A stretch of DNA of 64,000 bases from Chitinivorax sp. B (GCF_005503445.1 NZ_SCOH01000026.1:1-64000); one strand, 5' to 3'; shown: positions 36,043 through 45,921, counted from the first letter of the stretch. Notes: generated by a model not told the origin, from the letters alone. Numbers and translations: made by a program.

Positions 36043-38700
36043 TTATTCCTGCCGTTCAACACGTACCGCCGTCACCTTATATTCCGGCGCATTGACCATA
36101 CGATCACGATAACCCGACGTCAGCCGGTTGACGAACAAATCTGGCCGGTGGAAAGTCGCATACAATTCGCCGGCTTTCACTTTGTCAGTAATGTGCAAGG
36201 GCAGCATGACCTCACCGTAGCGGCTGCGAACTATCACCTGCTCACCATCCGACAGGTTCAAACCTTCCGCATCGGCCGGGGACATATCCAACGTATCTGC
36301 AGGGCGGAGATTCCTGTTGGGCGTACGATAGGTCATCGTACCCGCGTTGAAGTGATACAGCGTCCGCCCGGTCATCAATAGCAGCGGATACTCGGCATCG
36401 CACTGTTCCAGCGTCGGGAGAAAAGGAACGCAGGCCAGACTAGCCCGCACACCTGAAGCAAATCGATCGCGATGTAACACCGGCGTACCTGGATGATCCT
36501 CACTGGGGCAAGGCCAGTTGATGCTTTCCCGATCCAGGCGCTGGTAACTCAAGCCAGCTCCGGCTGGCCACACAGTACGAACTTCATCCCAGATTGCAGC
36601 TGGGCTGCCGAATGTAAAACCCTGTGGATGCCCCATCCGCGCAGCCAACTGCTGAATGATCCACCAGTCGGGTTGTGCTTCGCCAACTGGCTTGATCGCC
36701 CGCCGGACCCGTTGCACCCGCCGATCCGAATTCATGAACGTGCCGTCCTTTTCAAACACACTAGCTGCCGGCAGAAAAACCGAACCAAATGTCTTTGCCG
36801 TTTCATTCAGAAACAGATCCTGCACGATGACCAGTTCCAGCTGCTGTAATGCTGTTGCTGTCCGATTGGCATTTGCCAAAGACAGATAGACATCGTACCC
36901 AAACGCCCACAGCGCCTTGAAACTGCCTGTCGACGCAGCATCCATCATCGCCAGCAGATCCAATCCGCGCGAAGTTGGTATCGATTCGCCCCAAACGGCC
37001 TCAAAACGCGCCCGAGCCTCACTGATGCTTTGTGCACCAGTCAGCGTGGCAGGCTCACAACCCATCTGTGCGGCGCCTTGCACATTATTTTGCCCACGCA
37101 AGGGATTGATGCCACAGCCTGCCTTGCCCAGATTACCTGTCAGCAGAGCCAGGTTGATCAATGTCATGACCCCTTCTGTACCTTGTGTGTGTTCCGTCAT
37201 CCCCAAACCATGGAAGCACATGGCTGGCTTGGTGGTGGCATACAATCGTGCGGCGGCCCGAATCGTTGCGGCGGGCACGCCACAGCCATCTGTCACGCGC
37301 TCCGGAGCAAAGTCGCGGACAAATACGGCAAACGTGTCGAATTCATCAACCCGCTGTGAGATGAAGTCAGCATCGATCAACCCTTCTTCGATGATGACCG
37401 CTGCCATGGCATTGAACAGCGCAATATTCTGGCCAGGGCGAATCGGCAGATGCAGATCGGCATACGCTGCCAGCTCGATACGCCTTGGATCGACCACGAT
37501 CAGACGTGCCCCCTTCAGCACCGCCTGCTTGATACGGGCGCCAATCACCGGGTGATTCTCGGTCGGGTTGCAACCGCAGATCAGAAACGCGCCCGCCTGC
37601 TCGATATCATCGAAAGCATTGGTCGCCGCACCTGTGCCCAGCATGGTTTTCAGTGCCTTGGCGGATGGCAGATGGCAAACACGCGCACAGCAGTCGACAT
37701 TGTTGGTGCGCAATACCAGCCGGGCGAATTTCTGTGCCAGGTAGTTTTCTTCATTGGTTGCCCGGGCCGAGCCCAGTACGCCTACCGCGTCAGCGCCATA
37801 TTGCGCAATAACGGCTTTGAGTCTCGCCGCGGTGAAATCAAGCGCCTCGTCCCAGCTGACTTGCCGCCAGCACTCCCCATCGCGAATCATCGGCGTGGTG
37901 ATGCGGTCCGGGGCATGCACAAAATCAAACGCATATCGCCCTTTGACACACAGATGCCCACGATTGACCGGGCTGTCTGCCGGGCGCACGGCCACGACTT
38001 TGTCGTCCCGGCTGCCAACTTGCATCTGGCACCCCACGCCACAATAGACACAGGTGCTACGCGTCCACTTCGTTGCAGTTTCGGTAGTGCGTTTATCGAA
38101 TAGCGCACCGGTCGGGCAACTGTCCACACAGGCACCGCACGCCACACAGCCACCTTCTTGCAAATCATGGCCATGGGCAGGTGCCACATAACGGTGTTCA
38201 CCACGCTGCCAGACTGCCCACACAAACTGCCCCTGCACCTCCTCACAGATACGCACACAACGGTCGCAGTGAATGCATCGATCCATCGCTACCCCCAGGT
38301 AAGGGTGGTGCTCATCCTGAAAGCAGGGTGACATCGACTGACTACCAGGCGTCAGCCCATAGGCCGCCAGCAATTGATGGAACGGATGATTCGGCTCACT
38401 GGTCAACGCCGCAGCTGGATAATGTTCGGCCAATAACGCAAGATTGGTGCGCCGTAAGGCAGCCAGCGCCGGGGTATCTGTCCGGATCACCATACCTTCG
38501 ACGGCCAGGACTGTACAGCTGGCAACGGGACGAGATTCTCCTGCCACTTCAACCAGACACAGTCTGCAACCGCCAAACGGCTTGAGTCGGTCATCATGGC
38601 AAAGGTGCGGTACCTCATTGCCAGTACTACGAAGGGCCTGTAGCAGGCTAGTGCCTTCCGGCAGTGTGTGTGATTGGCCGTTGATACTTATTTGAAGCAT
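36043..38700 (-). CDS. fdhA: NAD-type formate dehydrogenase alpha subunit
   Basis: An 885-residue molybdenum or tungsten enzyme oxidising formate to CO2. The order of domains is: a [2Fe-2S] ferredoxin (HLCHDDRLKPFGGCRLCLVE), a His/Cys NuoG-type cluster region (HPYLGVAMDRCIHCDRCVRI), a 2x[4Fe-4S] region (GGCVACGACVDSCPTGALF), a catalytic-site cluster (STCVYCGVGCQMQVG), then the bis-MGD domain with ARVCHLPSAKALKTMLGTGA, where the Cys ligand of the metal is expected. The C-terminal MGD-binding domain (GRTLYHFNAGTMTYRTPNRN) is complete. It overlaps the beta gene by 13 bases. The usual gamma subunit and chaperone genes (fdsC/fdhD) are not nearby. Confidence 0.92.
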   Translation of the reverse strand: MLQISINGQSHTLPEGTSLLQALRSTGNEVPHLCHDDRLKPFGGCRLCLVEVAGESRPVASCTVLAVEGMVIRTDTPALAALRRTNLALLAEHYPAAALTSEPNHPFHQLLAAYGLTPGSQSMSPCFQDEHHPYLGVAMDRCIHCDRCVRICEEVQGQFVWAVWQRGEHRYVAPAHGHDLQEGGCVACGACVDSCPTGALFDKRTTETATKWTRSTCVYCGVGCQMQVGSRDDKVVAVRPADSPVNRGHLCVKGRYAFDFVHAPDRITTPMIRDGECWRQVSWDEALDFTAARLKAVIAQYGADAVGVLGSARATNEENYLAQKFARLVLRTNNVDCCARVCHLPSAKALKTMLGTGAATNAFDDIEQAGAFLICGCNPTENHPVIGARIKQAVLKGARLIVVDPRRIELAAYADLHLPIRPGQNIALFNAMAAVIIEEGLIDADFISQRVDEFDTFAVFVRDFAPERVTDGCGVPAATIRAAARLYATTKPAMCFHGLGMTEHTQGTEGVMTLINLALLTGNLGKAGCGINPLRGQNNVQGAAQMGCEPATLTGAQSISEARARFEAVWGESIPTSRGLDLLAMMDAASTGSFKALWAFGYDVYLSLANANRTATALQQLELVIVQDLFLNETAKTFGSVFLPAASVFEKDGTFMNSDRRVQRVRRAIKPVGEAQPDWWIIQQLAARMGHPQGFTFGSPAAIWDEVRTVWPAGAGLSYQRLDRESINWPCPSEDHPGTPVLHRDRFASGVRASLACVPFLPTLEQCDAEYPLLLMTGRTLYHFNAGTMTYRTPNRNLRPADTLDMSPADAEGLNLSDGEQVIVRSRYGEVMLPLHITDKVKAGELYATFHRPDLFVNRLTSGYRDRMVNAPEYKVTAVRVERQE

Positions 38701-40166
38701 GTCGCCAACTCCTCCGGGTAGTGGCGCTCGATGGCGTGTGCAAATTCAGCCAAACCACGACCATGCCCGCACAGGCTGCTGGCAGCCAATGCGGAGATCA
38801 GATCCTGCCACCGCTGACGATGTATGCGTTCCCCTCGTATCACGGCCGAAAACAACCGGGCCAGCGCTGGGCTCCCCAGTCGACAGGGCGTACATTTGCC
38901 ACAGGACTCCAACGCTCCAAAACGAAACACCTCGGCAACCAACTCTGCCATCGAGGTATCGTCAGCAAACGCAATCACACCACCATGGCCAACGGCACAG
39001 CCGATGGCCTGCAGCGCTTCATAGTCCAGCGGAGTATCCAGTAAGGTCGGCGGCACCAATCCCGCCAAGGGCCCACCGACCATCACTCCTTTCAGTTGCC
39101 CACGCCGCAACCCACCGCCAAGATCGTCGACAATCTGTCGCAATGTGATACCGAATTCCACCTCGTACAAACCAGGTCGGTGAAACAGCGAGTTGAGCGA
39201 CAACAGTTTGCTGCCACGGCTCTTCGCAGTACCCATGGCAGCGTAAGCGTCGGGGCCATGGGTGATGATCCAGGGCACCGCACACAACGTTTCCACGTTG
39301 TTGACCAAGGTCGGCATCCCATGCAGGCCGTGTTCAGTCAATTGGGGAGGGCGCAGGCGAATGTCCGGCCGTTTGCCTTCAATGGCATTCAGCATGGCCG
39401 TTTCTTCACCACAGATATAGCTACCGTGCCCGACCACCAAGTCAAGATGGAAGCGATGTACTGATCCCAGTACATGATCCCCCAGCCATCCTGCTTGTGT
39501 GGCTTGCGCCAGGGCATGGTGCAGAATGGCCCTGGCCTCAGGGTATTCCTTGCGCAGGTAGATGTAGCCCTGTTGTGCCCCGACCGTGATGCCAGCAATC
39601 ACCATGGCTTCAATCAGCCGGAACGGATCGTCCTCCAGCAACAGGCGATCACTGAAGGCACCTGGATCACCTTCGTCAGCATTGGCAACAATACACTTGC
39701 AGTGCCCCTTCGCACGTGCCACGGCAAGCCATTTACGCGCAGTCGGGAAACCTGCTCCACCTCGTCCTCGCAACCCTGAAGCCGCCAGCAGATCCAACAA
39801 CACGGCCGCGGGTGTAGCCAGTGCCTGCTGCAATGCTTGTTCACCACCACGTTGCAAATAACCCATCAGGTCTCGGCATGCACCTGTCGCAAGGTTACCC
39901 ACAAGAACAGCATGCCGAGCGTGTTGCCCGATGTGGACTGGCGCATCGTCACCACACGCTGCCGGCCCACGATAACACTGCCCAAGGCAGAACAAAGGCG
40001 GGGTACTGCCATGTGCCTGCTGCCAACGCACCGGCGCATCATGCCTGGCTGCAAAACAGGCTAAGCCTTGGCAGGCGCGCCCAGCTAATGAATCATGGGC
40101 AAGATGGTAGAAACTGGTAATCGATTGGTGTGGTCGCACCGCCTCCACAACATTCTCCTTCACCAA
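38688..40166 (-). CDS. fdhB: NAD-type formate dehydrogenase beta subunit (NuoE/NuoF fusion)
   Basis: A 492-residue flavoprotein passing electrons from the alpha subunit to NAD. The N-terminal part has a NuoE-like thioredoxin [2Fe-2S] pattern (CQGLACFAARH, then FCLGQCYRGPAACG). The NuoF core follows: SGLRGRGGAGFPTARKW for NADH/FMN, VANADEGDPGAFSDRLLLED, GAGAYICGEE-type sequence here as GHGSYICGEETAMLNAIEG, and the [4Fe-4S] motif SCGKCTPCRLG. Fusion with the NuoE part explains the absence of a separate gamma gene, as in the two-subunit FDH1 type. First gene of the fdhB-fdhA-focA operon. Confidence 0.9.
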   Translation of the reverse strand: MVKENVVEAVRPHQSITSFYHLAHDSLAGRACQGLACFAARHDAPVRWQQAHGSTPPLFCLGQCYRGPAACGDDAPVHIGQHARHAVLVGNLATGACRDLMGYLQRGGEQALQQALATPAAVLLDLLAASGLRGRGGAGFPTARKWLAVARAKGHCKCIVANADEGDPGAFSDRLLLEDDPFRLIEAMVIAGITVGAQQGYIYLRKEYPEARAILHHALAQATQAGWLGDHVLGSVHRFHLDLVVGHGSYICGEETAMLNAIEGKRPDIRLRPPQLTEHGLHGMPTLVNNVETLCAVPWIITHGPDAYAAMGTAKSRGSKLLSLNSLFHRPGLYEVEFGITLRQIVDDLGGGLRRGQLKGVMVGGPLAGLVPPTLLDTPLDYEALQAIGCAVGHGGVIAFADDTSMAELVAEVFRFGALESCGKCTPCRLGSPALARLFSAVIRGERIHRQRWQDLISALAASSLCGHGRGLAEFAHAIERHYPEELATCFK

Positions 40167-40193
40167 TCTGCAGTGGTCGAAACCAACCCCGGG

Positions 40194-40345
40194 CCTAAGA
40201 ATCTGTTCAAGGTCTTATTGCGCGACTACGATCAGGGCGCATGTGCTGCTCAACATCCTCATGTATCACACCTATACACCGGTTTTTGCGCTGTGCTTCA
40301 CCCCACTGGTGGCCGCTCATCACAGACCTTGAACAGGTTCTAAGG
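40194..40345. repeat. Palindromic extragenic element P2, copy 1
   Basis: About 150 bases with terminal inverted repeats GAATCTGTTCAAGGTC and GACCTTGAACAGGTTC (one mismatch), plus flanking CCTAA/TAAGG. The reverse complement of the segment 63345-63493 matches this element over its whole length, including GTATCACAC and CCGGTTTTTGCGCTG. It contains no gene. It lies in the region upstream of fdhB, so it may affect that promoter. Confidence 0.85.
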
Positions 40346-40386
40346 CACAGGCTGTGCAGCCACGCTACACGTAACGCCGACAACAA

Positions 40387-40623
40387 TCAGGGGGCAGTAC
40401 CTTCGATTTCGGGTGTTTCGACCTCAGTGGTACGGAACCAGGCATACTTGCCGTCGCCTTCTGCCAACCGCCGATAAAACACGCCGTCGACGGTGACCTT
40501 GTCACCGTTGCGGCCCTCCGTGCCCAACCCGCGTTGTAGTGCTTCTTCCTTGCTGATGCGTACTGCGGTGTAAACACCGTCGCGTCTGGTATAGGTGAAA
40601 TTGACGATCTTGATCCTGCTCAC
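40387..40623 (-). CDS. Small protein, unknown function
   Basis: A 78-residue protein beginning with GTG 40623, preceded by GAGGAG at good spacing. The sequence is basic at the N-terminus (SRIKIVNFTYTRRDGVYTAV) with a beta-rich middle (GDKVTVDGVFYRRLAEGDGK) and an acidic end. No family recognised and no signal peptide. It lies alone between the P2 repeat and the alcohol dehydrogenase gene. Confidence 0.5.
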   Translation of the reverse strand: MSRIKIVNFTYTRRDGVYTAVRISKEEALQRGLGTEGRNGDKVTVDGVFYRRLAEGDGKYAWFRTTEVETPEIEGTAP

Positions 40624-40765
40624 GGCGCTCTCCTCGTTCTGCCCTGCTCAACTCGCTGTATAGGGCAAACGGCAAGCTTTTTTCGATATGCGATGTCCGG
40701 TGATCAAATCGGCAGCGAAATTGTCGATTGCCCATTTCTTTCACCATAGCAAACACCTCATGGGG

Positions 40766-41773
40766 TCACCGTAAAGACTGCGCGTCACCTGCGATATTCA
40801 GTACAGCCGCACCACTGATGTCGCCGCTGCGAAGACGGCGCAAGGCTTCATTGGCCTGCTCCAATGGAAAAGCCTGTACAACAGTGTGGACAGGGACCTG
40901 CGGCGCCAAGGCCAGAAACGCTTCCCCATCCTGGCGGGTAAGATTGGCCACCGAAACGATACGGCGCTCGCCCCACAGGATGTGATAAGGGAAAGCGGGA
41001 ATGTCGCTCATGTGGATACCAGCGCAAACCACCGTGCCACCTTTGCAAATAGCCTGTAATGCAGCGGGCACCAAGGCTCCAACCGGGGCGAAGATCAATG
41101 CGGCGTCCAGTAGCTCCGGTGGCGATTGATCTGCACTACCCACCCAGCTGGCCCCCAGCTGCAAGGCAAGCTGCTGGGCTGCCCAATCGTCACGCCGAGT
41201 AAAGGCAAATACCTGTCGTCCCTGGTATCGGGCGACTTGCGCCACAATGTGGGCAGCAGCCCCAAAGCCGTAAATACCCAACTTACGTGCCTCGCCTGCC
41301 ATCGCCAACGCCCGGTAACCGATCAACCCGGCGCACAGCAGGGGCGCGGCCTCCAGATCGGTATAGCGATCCGGCAGTGCAAAGCAGTAACGCGCATCTG
41401 CGACGGTATAGTCTGCATAGCCACCATCGATCTGATAACCCGTGAAACGTGGCGTATCACACAGATTCTCATGACCAGACAGACAATAACGGCAATGGCC
41501 ACAAGTGAATCCCAGCCAAGGTACGCCCACACGTTGCCCAATCGTAAAACCTTCTACTGACTCACCGATCGCCTGCACAACACCCACCACCTCATGCCCA
41601 GGCACCACATTGGGCTTAGGGTCAGGCAACTCGCCATCAATCACGTGAAGGTCGGTACGACAGATGCCACAGGCTCGAACTTGAATAAGCAATTGCCCGG
41701 CCGCGATGGTCGGAATGGATTCGCGACTCAACCGTAAAGTACAACTTGCAGCATCCAGACGCATGGCACGCAT
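40766..41773 (-). CDS. Zinc-dependent alcohol dehydrogenase
   Basis: A 335-residue medium-chain dehydrogenase. The catalytic zinc site reads ACGICRTDLHVIDGELP with GHEVVGVV; the structural zinc site is CGHCRYCLSGHENLC. The nucleotide-binding fold has LGIYGFGAAAHIVAQVA, a GxGxxA-type motif. GYQIDGGYADYTVADARYCF matches the AdhA-like subgroup of zinc ADHs that lack narrow substrate predictions. It is a single gene. The substrate is unknown; primary alcohol or aldehyde is most likely. Confidence 0.85.
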   Translation of the reverse strand: MRAMRLDAASCTLRLSRESIPTIAAGQLLIQVRACGICRTDLHVIDGELPDPKPNVVPGHEVVGVVQAIGESVEGFTIGQRVGVPWLGFTCGHCRYCLSGHENLCDTPRFTGYQIDGGYADYTVADARYCFALPDRYTDLEAAPLLCAGLIGYRALAMAGEARKLGIYGFGAAAHIVAQVARYQGRQVFAFTRRDDWAAQQLALQLGASWVGSADQSPPELLDAALIFAPVGALVPAALQAICKGGTVVCAGIHMSDIPAFPYHILWGERRIVSVANLTRQDGEAFLALAPQVPVHTVVQAFPLEQANEALRRLRSGDISGAAVLNIAGDAQSLR

Positions 41774-41925
41774 GACATTCCCCTGTCACCACAGCGATCT
41801 GTCGACACCATTGGAAACATACTTCAGAAAAGGGTTTCGACACGCTCACTGTCGACACAATCATCGTTTCACCATAGTCGACAAGCCCTTCGAACGGCCA
41901 GTATCGTTTTTGGTGGATGCGTGGC

Positions 41926-42714
41926 TTACAGGAAAATGGACACCGTCTGACGACTGAGCGCCACCGGTTGACCACTGGGTGACCACAATCGAGCCTGCGT
42001 ATGGGCATAGCCCTCGGCTAGAAAGTCGGTACGATCATGAAACTGCCACCAGCCGTCAGCTGGCACCATCATGGGTAAATCGCACAACAGCTCGACAGTC
42101 CAGGTCAGGGAACTGAAGGGGGCAGGTTTGGGAAAAAGGGGCAATGCGGCAACTGGCCACGCATCCAGTAACGCCAAGATGTGTGAGGCCCCGAAGGTAT
42201 CGCCGCATTCTCGCAACCGCTGCCAACCACCAATCTGCCCGATGCCTTGCCCTGCAAACGGGGCTTCATCCGTTGCCCAACGAAACTGTAAATGTTGAAC
42301 AAAGTCAGGCATGACGCCAGGAACAAACGGCATATCCGACAACGCGTCCACCGCTTTCATTGCCGGTGGTATTTCGGCGGTTTTGCTCAATAAGGATTCA
42401 CGTTTTGCACCAAGGCTGACCAACAAGGTGGCGATCACGTCACCCTTCTGTTCAAGCCAAGCCTGCGCTTGCGTGACGTATTTGCCGGAGCGATACAATT
42501 GGGTACGTACAGTCACTGTCCCCGGTTCGGCAGGGCCAATGAAGGAAACCGTCAATGATCGCGGAGAACGGTCCGCAGGGACTTGCTTGAACAAGACCTC
42601 CAGCATCAACGCTGCGGCAATGCCGCCATAGACCGTCCGCCCCTGCATCCAGTCATCCGGCAGCGCATACTGATCGCCACACCGCACCTGCTGTAGAAAA
42701 TCTTCAAACGTCAT
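41926..42714 (-). CDS. Acyl-CoA thioesterase (TesB-like double hotdog)
   Basis: A 262-residue protein with two hotdog halves. The first has QGRTVYGGIAAALMLEVLFK and SLTVSFIGPAEPGTVTVRTQ; the second has SSLTWTVELLCDLP and DFLAEGYAHTQARLWSPSGQ, the typical end of 4HBT_3-type thioesterases. It would hydrolyse acyl-CoA to free acid. The chain-length preference cannot be judged. It is followed (152 bases) by the ADH gene in the same direction and preceded by the TauE gene, 30 bases away, so co-transcription with tauE is possible. Confidence 0.8.
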   Translation of the reverse strand: MTFEDFLQQVRCGDQYALPDDWMQGRTVYGGIAAALMLEVLFKQVPADRSPRSLTVSFIGPAEPGTVTVRTQLYRSGKYVTQAQAWLEQKGDVIATLLVSLGAKRESLLSKTAEIPPAMKAVDALSDMPFVPGVMPDFVQHLQFRWATDEAPFAGQGIGQIGGWQRLRECGDTFGASHILALLDAWPVAALPLFPKPAPFSSLTWTVELLCDLPMMVPADGWWQFHDRTDFLAEGYAHTQARLWSPSGQPVALSRQTVSIFL

Positions 42715-42744
42715 GGTGGTCCCTTTGAACGGTTGTATCTGTGG

Positions 42745-43518
42745 TTACCGCAACATATCGTAGGCAAATTTGGCGATCAATACCCAGCACAGCACCAGAA
42801 ACAACTTACGGACAAACTGGGTACCACCTTTCATCGCCACATGCGCGCCCAACTGCGCCCCCAGAATATTAGCAATGGCCATTGGGATTGCGGCTGCATA
42901 CAACACATTGCCGGTTGGAATGAAGTACGCGAGTGCTGCCAGATTGGTCGCCCCGTTGACCACTTTGGTCGTCGCTGCTGCACGCAGAAAATCAAAGCCG
43001 AAGAATCGTACAAAGGCAAAGGTGAGAAAGCTACCGGTACCAGGGCCGAAAAAGCCGTCGTAAAAACCAATCACCGTACCCGTCAATATTGCCAACCAAC
43101 GCTCTGCGCGGCCACTACGCAAGGGGGCATGCACATCACCCAGGTTTTTCTTCTTCATGGTGTACAGCGCAATCAGCACCAGCAACACCAACACCATCGG
43201 CTTTACATACTGCACAGGCAGCCACGCCACCAACCGGGCGCCGATGAATGACGCCACCAACGCAGCCAATGCAGCCGGCAACGCAACCGGCCAATGGATG
43301 CGTACCGTACGGGCATAGCGAAAAGCCGCAGTGGCAGTACCAAAAATCGACGACAACTTGTTGGTGCCGAAAATGGTGGCAGGGGTGTGATTGGGCAATG
43401 CACTGAACAAGGCAGGCGTCTGGATCAACCCACCACCACCGACAGCCGCATCTACCAGACCCGCCACGAAAGACATCGACACCAGAAACAACAAAGAAAA
43501 CAAGGTCAGCTCAGCCAT
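42745..43518 (-). CDS. TauE/SafE family membrane exporter
   Basis: A 257-residue membrane protein with about eight helices. The family repeat is seen in FVAGLVDAAVGGGGLIQTPA and again in VIGFYDGFFGPGTGSFLTFA, with FGTNKLSSIFGTATAAFRYA between. It is related to YfcA and sulfite/sulfoacetate exporters. The substrate is not evident here. The thioesterase gene lies 30 bases downstream. Confidence 0.88.
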   Translation of the reverse strand: MAELTLFSLLFLVSMSFVAGLVDAAVGGGGLIQTPALFSALPNHTPATIFGTNKLSSIFGTATAAFRYARTVRIHWPVALPAALAALVASFIGARLVAWLPVQYVKPMVLVLLVLIALYTMKKKNLGDVHAPLRSGRAERWLAILTGTVIGFYDGFFGPGTGSFLTFAFVRFFGFDFLRAAATTKVVNGATNLAALAYFIPTGNVLYAAAIPMAIANILGAQLGAHVAMKGGTQFVRKLFLVLCWVLIAKFAYDMLR

Positions 43519-43596
43519 CAGTGCAAAACCACATCAACAGAGAAGGCAAAACCATACCCCATCCGCACGTCATTGCGCCATCACGGATATCCGGAA

Positions 43597-45009
43597 TCAA
43601 CGATGATCAAGCTGGAAGCGAATACTGACCAACAACCCATGCGGTTGCGCGTCGCGCAAGGTGACGTCTGCTGCGTGGCGATTGGCAATTTCACGCACAA
43701 TGGCCAGCCCCAGGCCACAGCCTTCGCTCTGCTGACTGACACGGTAGAAACGGTCGAATACCTTTTCCTTGTCGCTATCGGGAATGCCAGGGCCATTGTC
43801 TTCAACCTCCAGCGTGGTGCTATCGGCACCGGCCAGTACCCGCAGGGTAATGGTGCAGCCTTTGCCCGCATAGCGAATGGCGTTATCGATCAGGTTGGTC
43901 AGCATTTCACGCAATAGCGTGGAATTACCGGAAATAATCTGTGACGGTACATCGGCATAGCATTCCAGTTCCAGGCCACGATTCAACACGCGCGGGGCGA
44001 TATCCGCCGCCAGGTCACGTACCAGCCGTGCCAAGTCCAACGGCTCACGTGGCATGGCATTTTGCTGGTCTGGTTCGGCTCGCGCCAGGGTCAACAACTG
44101 GTTGACCATATGCACAGTCCGGGAAGCACTGGTATGCACATGCTGCAAACGTTGCTTCAACGCTTGCGGATCGGTTTCGTTCAAGGCCAGCTCGGTTTGC
44201 GATTTAAGGCCCGCCATCGGTGTACGCAACTGGTGTGCCGCATCGGCAATGAAACGGCGCTGATAACTGATGTTATGCGTCACCGCCGCCATCAACGTGT
44301 TCAACGCACTCGCCAACGAACGCACCTCGGCCGGTGCGCTGGTGATTTCGATCGGTGCCAGATCCAGCACCGTGCGGTTTTCAACCAGGCGCCGTAAACG
44401 CCGCAATGGTGACAAGCCATGACTGACACCACCCCATACCAATAGACTGGTCAACAGCATCAGCACAGACAGTGGCAATACCGTGTCTACCAGAATATCG
44501 TGTGCCATGCGCTCGCGCAGGGCGACTCCTTTGGCTACCTGTACCAGCAGGATCTGTGGTGCTTCGGGCGTACCGATTGATAGAAACAAGGCCGCCAGAC
44601 GGATTTTGTGGCCGTTCAATACGCCATCATAGAAGTAGGGATGGTTGTACTGTGGATCTTTGAGGTGGGTGGGTTGCGGCAATTTGTCATTGCCCAACAC
44701 AAACTTACCAGGCGGTGTACTGACCATGTAATAGACACGATCATCCGGCTCTTCTTCCAGAATCTGCTGTGCTGCGCGCGGAAAATCGATGTACAGCCCG
44801 TCCCCCAGCGGCTTGACCTGCCGTGCCAAGGCCCGGGTGGATTGAAATAAACCCTGATCGATGGCGATATTGGCATAGCGCAACGCCACGGTATACGCCA
44901 CATAAATTGCCGCCGACCACAGCACGATCTGGGGCACTAGTAACCACAACAACAGTTGCCTGCGCAATGACAAGCCCTGGGCAGGTTTGACTGCCTCAGC
45001 TTTCGCCAT
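43597..45009 (-). CDS. Two-component sensor histidine kinase (TctE/QseC-like)
   Basis: A 470-residue inner-membrane kinase. Start ATG 45009 overlaps the response regulator stop by 14 bases; a longer frame up to 45147 lies wholly within the regulator gene. TM1 (LLLWLLVPQIVLWSAAIYVA) and TM2 (LPLSVLMLLTSLLVWGGVSH) enclose a 2CSK_N-type periplasmic sensor. The H-box is RRFIADAAHQLRTPMAGLKS, the N-box LIDNAIRYAGKG, and the ATP lid DNGPGIPDSDKEKVFDRFYR with GLGLAIVREIANRH. All catalytic parts are intact. This type often senses carboxylates or metals; the signal is unknown here. Confidence 0.9.
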   Translation of the reverse strand: MAKAEAVKPAQGLSLRRQLLLWLLVPQIVLWSAAIYVAYTVALRYANIAIDQGLFQSTRALARQVKPLGDGLYIDFPRAAQQILEEEPDDRVYYMVSTPPGKFVLGNDKLPQPTHLKDPQYNHPYFYDGVLNGHKIRLAALFLSIGTPEAPQILLVQVAKGVALRERMAHDILVDTVLPLSVLMLLTSLLVWGGVSHGLSPLRRLRRLVENRTVLDLAPIEITSAPAEVRSLASALNTLMAAVTHNISYQRRFIADAAHQLRTPMAGLKSQTELALNETDPQALKQRLQHVHTSASRTVHMVNQLLTLARAEPDQQNAMPREPLDLARLVRDLAADIAPRVLNRGLELECYADVPSQIISGNSTLLREMLTNLIDNAIRYAGKGCTITLRVLAGADSTTLEVEDNGPGIPDSDKEKVFDRFYRVSQQSEGCGLGLAIVREIANRHAADVTLRDAQPHGLLVSIRFQLDHR

Positions 45010-45673
45010 GTTCGACTTCCAGCAGGTAGCCCAAGCCACGCACAGTGCGGATACCAACCTTGTATGGTTCCAGCTTCTTGCGCAGCCGATGCACATATAC
45101 TTCGACCGCATTGGCCCCCACTTCGGTATTGCCAGAGCCAAATTCACTGGCGATCTGCTCTTTGGTCACCACCCGGTCGCGTTGCGAAATCAACACGTCC
45201 AGCACCGCCAGTTCACGTGCAGACAGGTCCAGCGGCACATTGTCGCACCAAGCCCGCTGGGCGGTGCGGTCCAGCTTCAGTGGCCCCAACTGCTGGGCAG
45301 ACGGGGGCAACAGATGACTGCGCCGCAAAATGGCACGCAAGCGTGCTTCCAGCTCGATAAACTCAAACGGTTTGGTCAAATAGTCGTCAGCACCCGCATC
45401 CAGCCCTGCAACGCGATTGTCCAGGCCATCCAGTGCGGTCAGCAACAGAATCGGAACCGTGGGTTTGAGCATACGGACTCGCCGCAAAACCGTCAGACCA
45501 TCTACATTGGGTAACCCAATATCAAGGATAGCAGCCGCGTAATCCCGGTTGATCAGCAACCGTTCCGCTTCCGCACCATCGGCACAATGCTCGACTTCGA
45601 AGCCTTTGCGGGATAGGCCAGCTTTTAAGGCATCGGCCAGAATTTCATCATCTTCTGCTAGAAATAGACGCAT
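44996..45673 (-). CDS. OmpR-family response regulator
   Basis: A 225-residue DNA-binding regulator. The receiver domain has the acidic pocket EDDEILAD, phospho-acceptor Asp in AAILDIGLPNVDG, Thr in ILLLTALDGLDN and Lys in DDYLTKPFEF. The C-terminal winged helix ends VYVHRLRKKLEPYKVGIRTV and RGLGYLLE. It is the partner of the overlapping kinase and resembles the TctD/QseB branch. The 245-base gap to tal holds its promoter. Confidence 0.92.
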   Translation of the reverse strand: MRLFLAEDDEILADALKAGLSRKGFEVEHCADGAEAERLLINRDYAAAILDIGLPNVDGLTVLRRVRMLKPTVPILLLTALDGLDNRVAGLDAGADDYLTKPFEFIELEARLRAILRRSHLLPPSAQQLGPLKLDRTAQRAWCDNVPLDLSARELAVLDVLISQRDRVVTKEQIASEFGSGNTEVGANAVEVYVHRLRKKLEPYKVGIRTVRGLGYLLEVEHGES

Positions 45674-45921
45674 GGTGTATTTACCGTGAGAACAACCCCG
45701 ACTGAGCCGAAGTTGAATTGAATGCTTACACGAATCTTTCTAACCTAAAGGTAAGCCGCTGACAAGCATAGTTTACCCGTGTAGACCGCCACCCGCTTGT
45801 TTTCCCCGATTGGCGAACTGCCGTCAGCAGTATGATTATGATAGTGTGTTGACTAGATGACCTGGCCATTGCAAATCCGCCGGGTAAACAAAACCGTTTC
45901 AATGTTGAAGGAATCAGTGTG

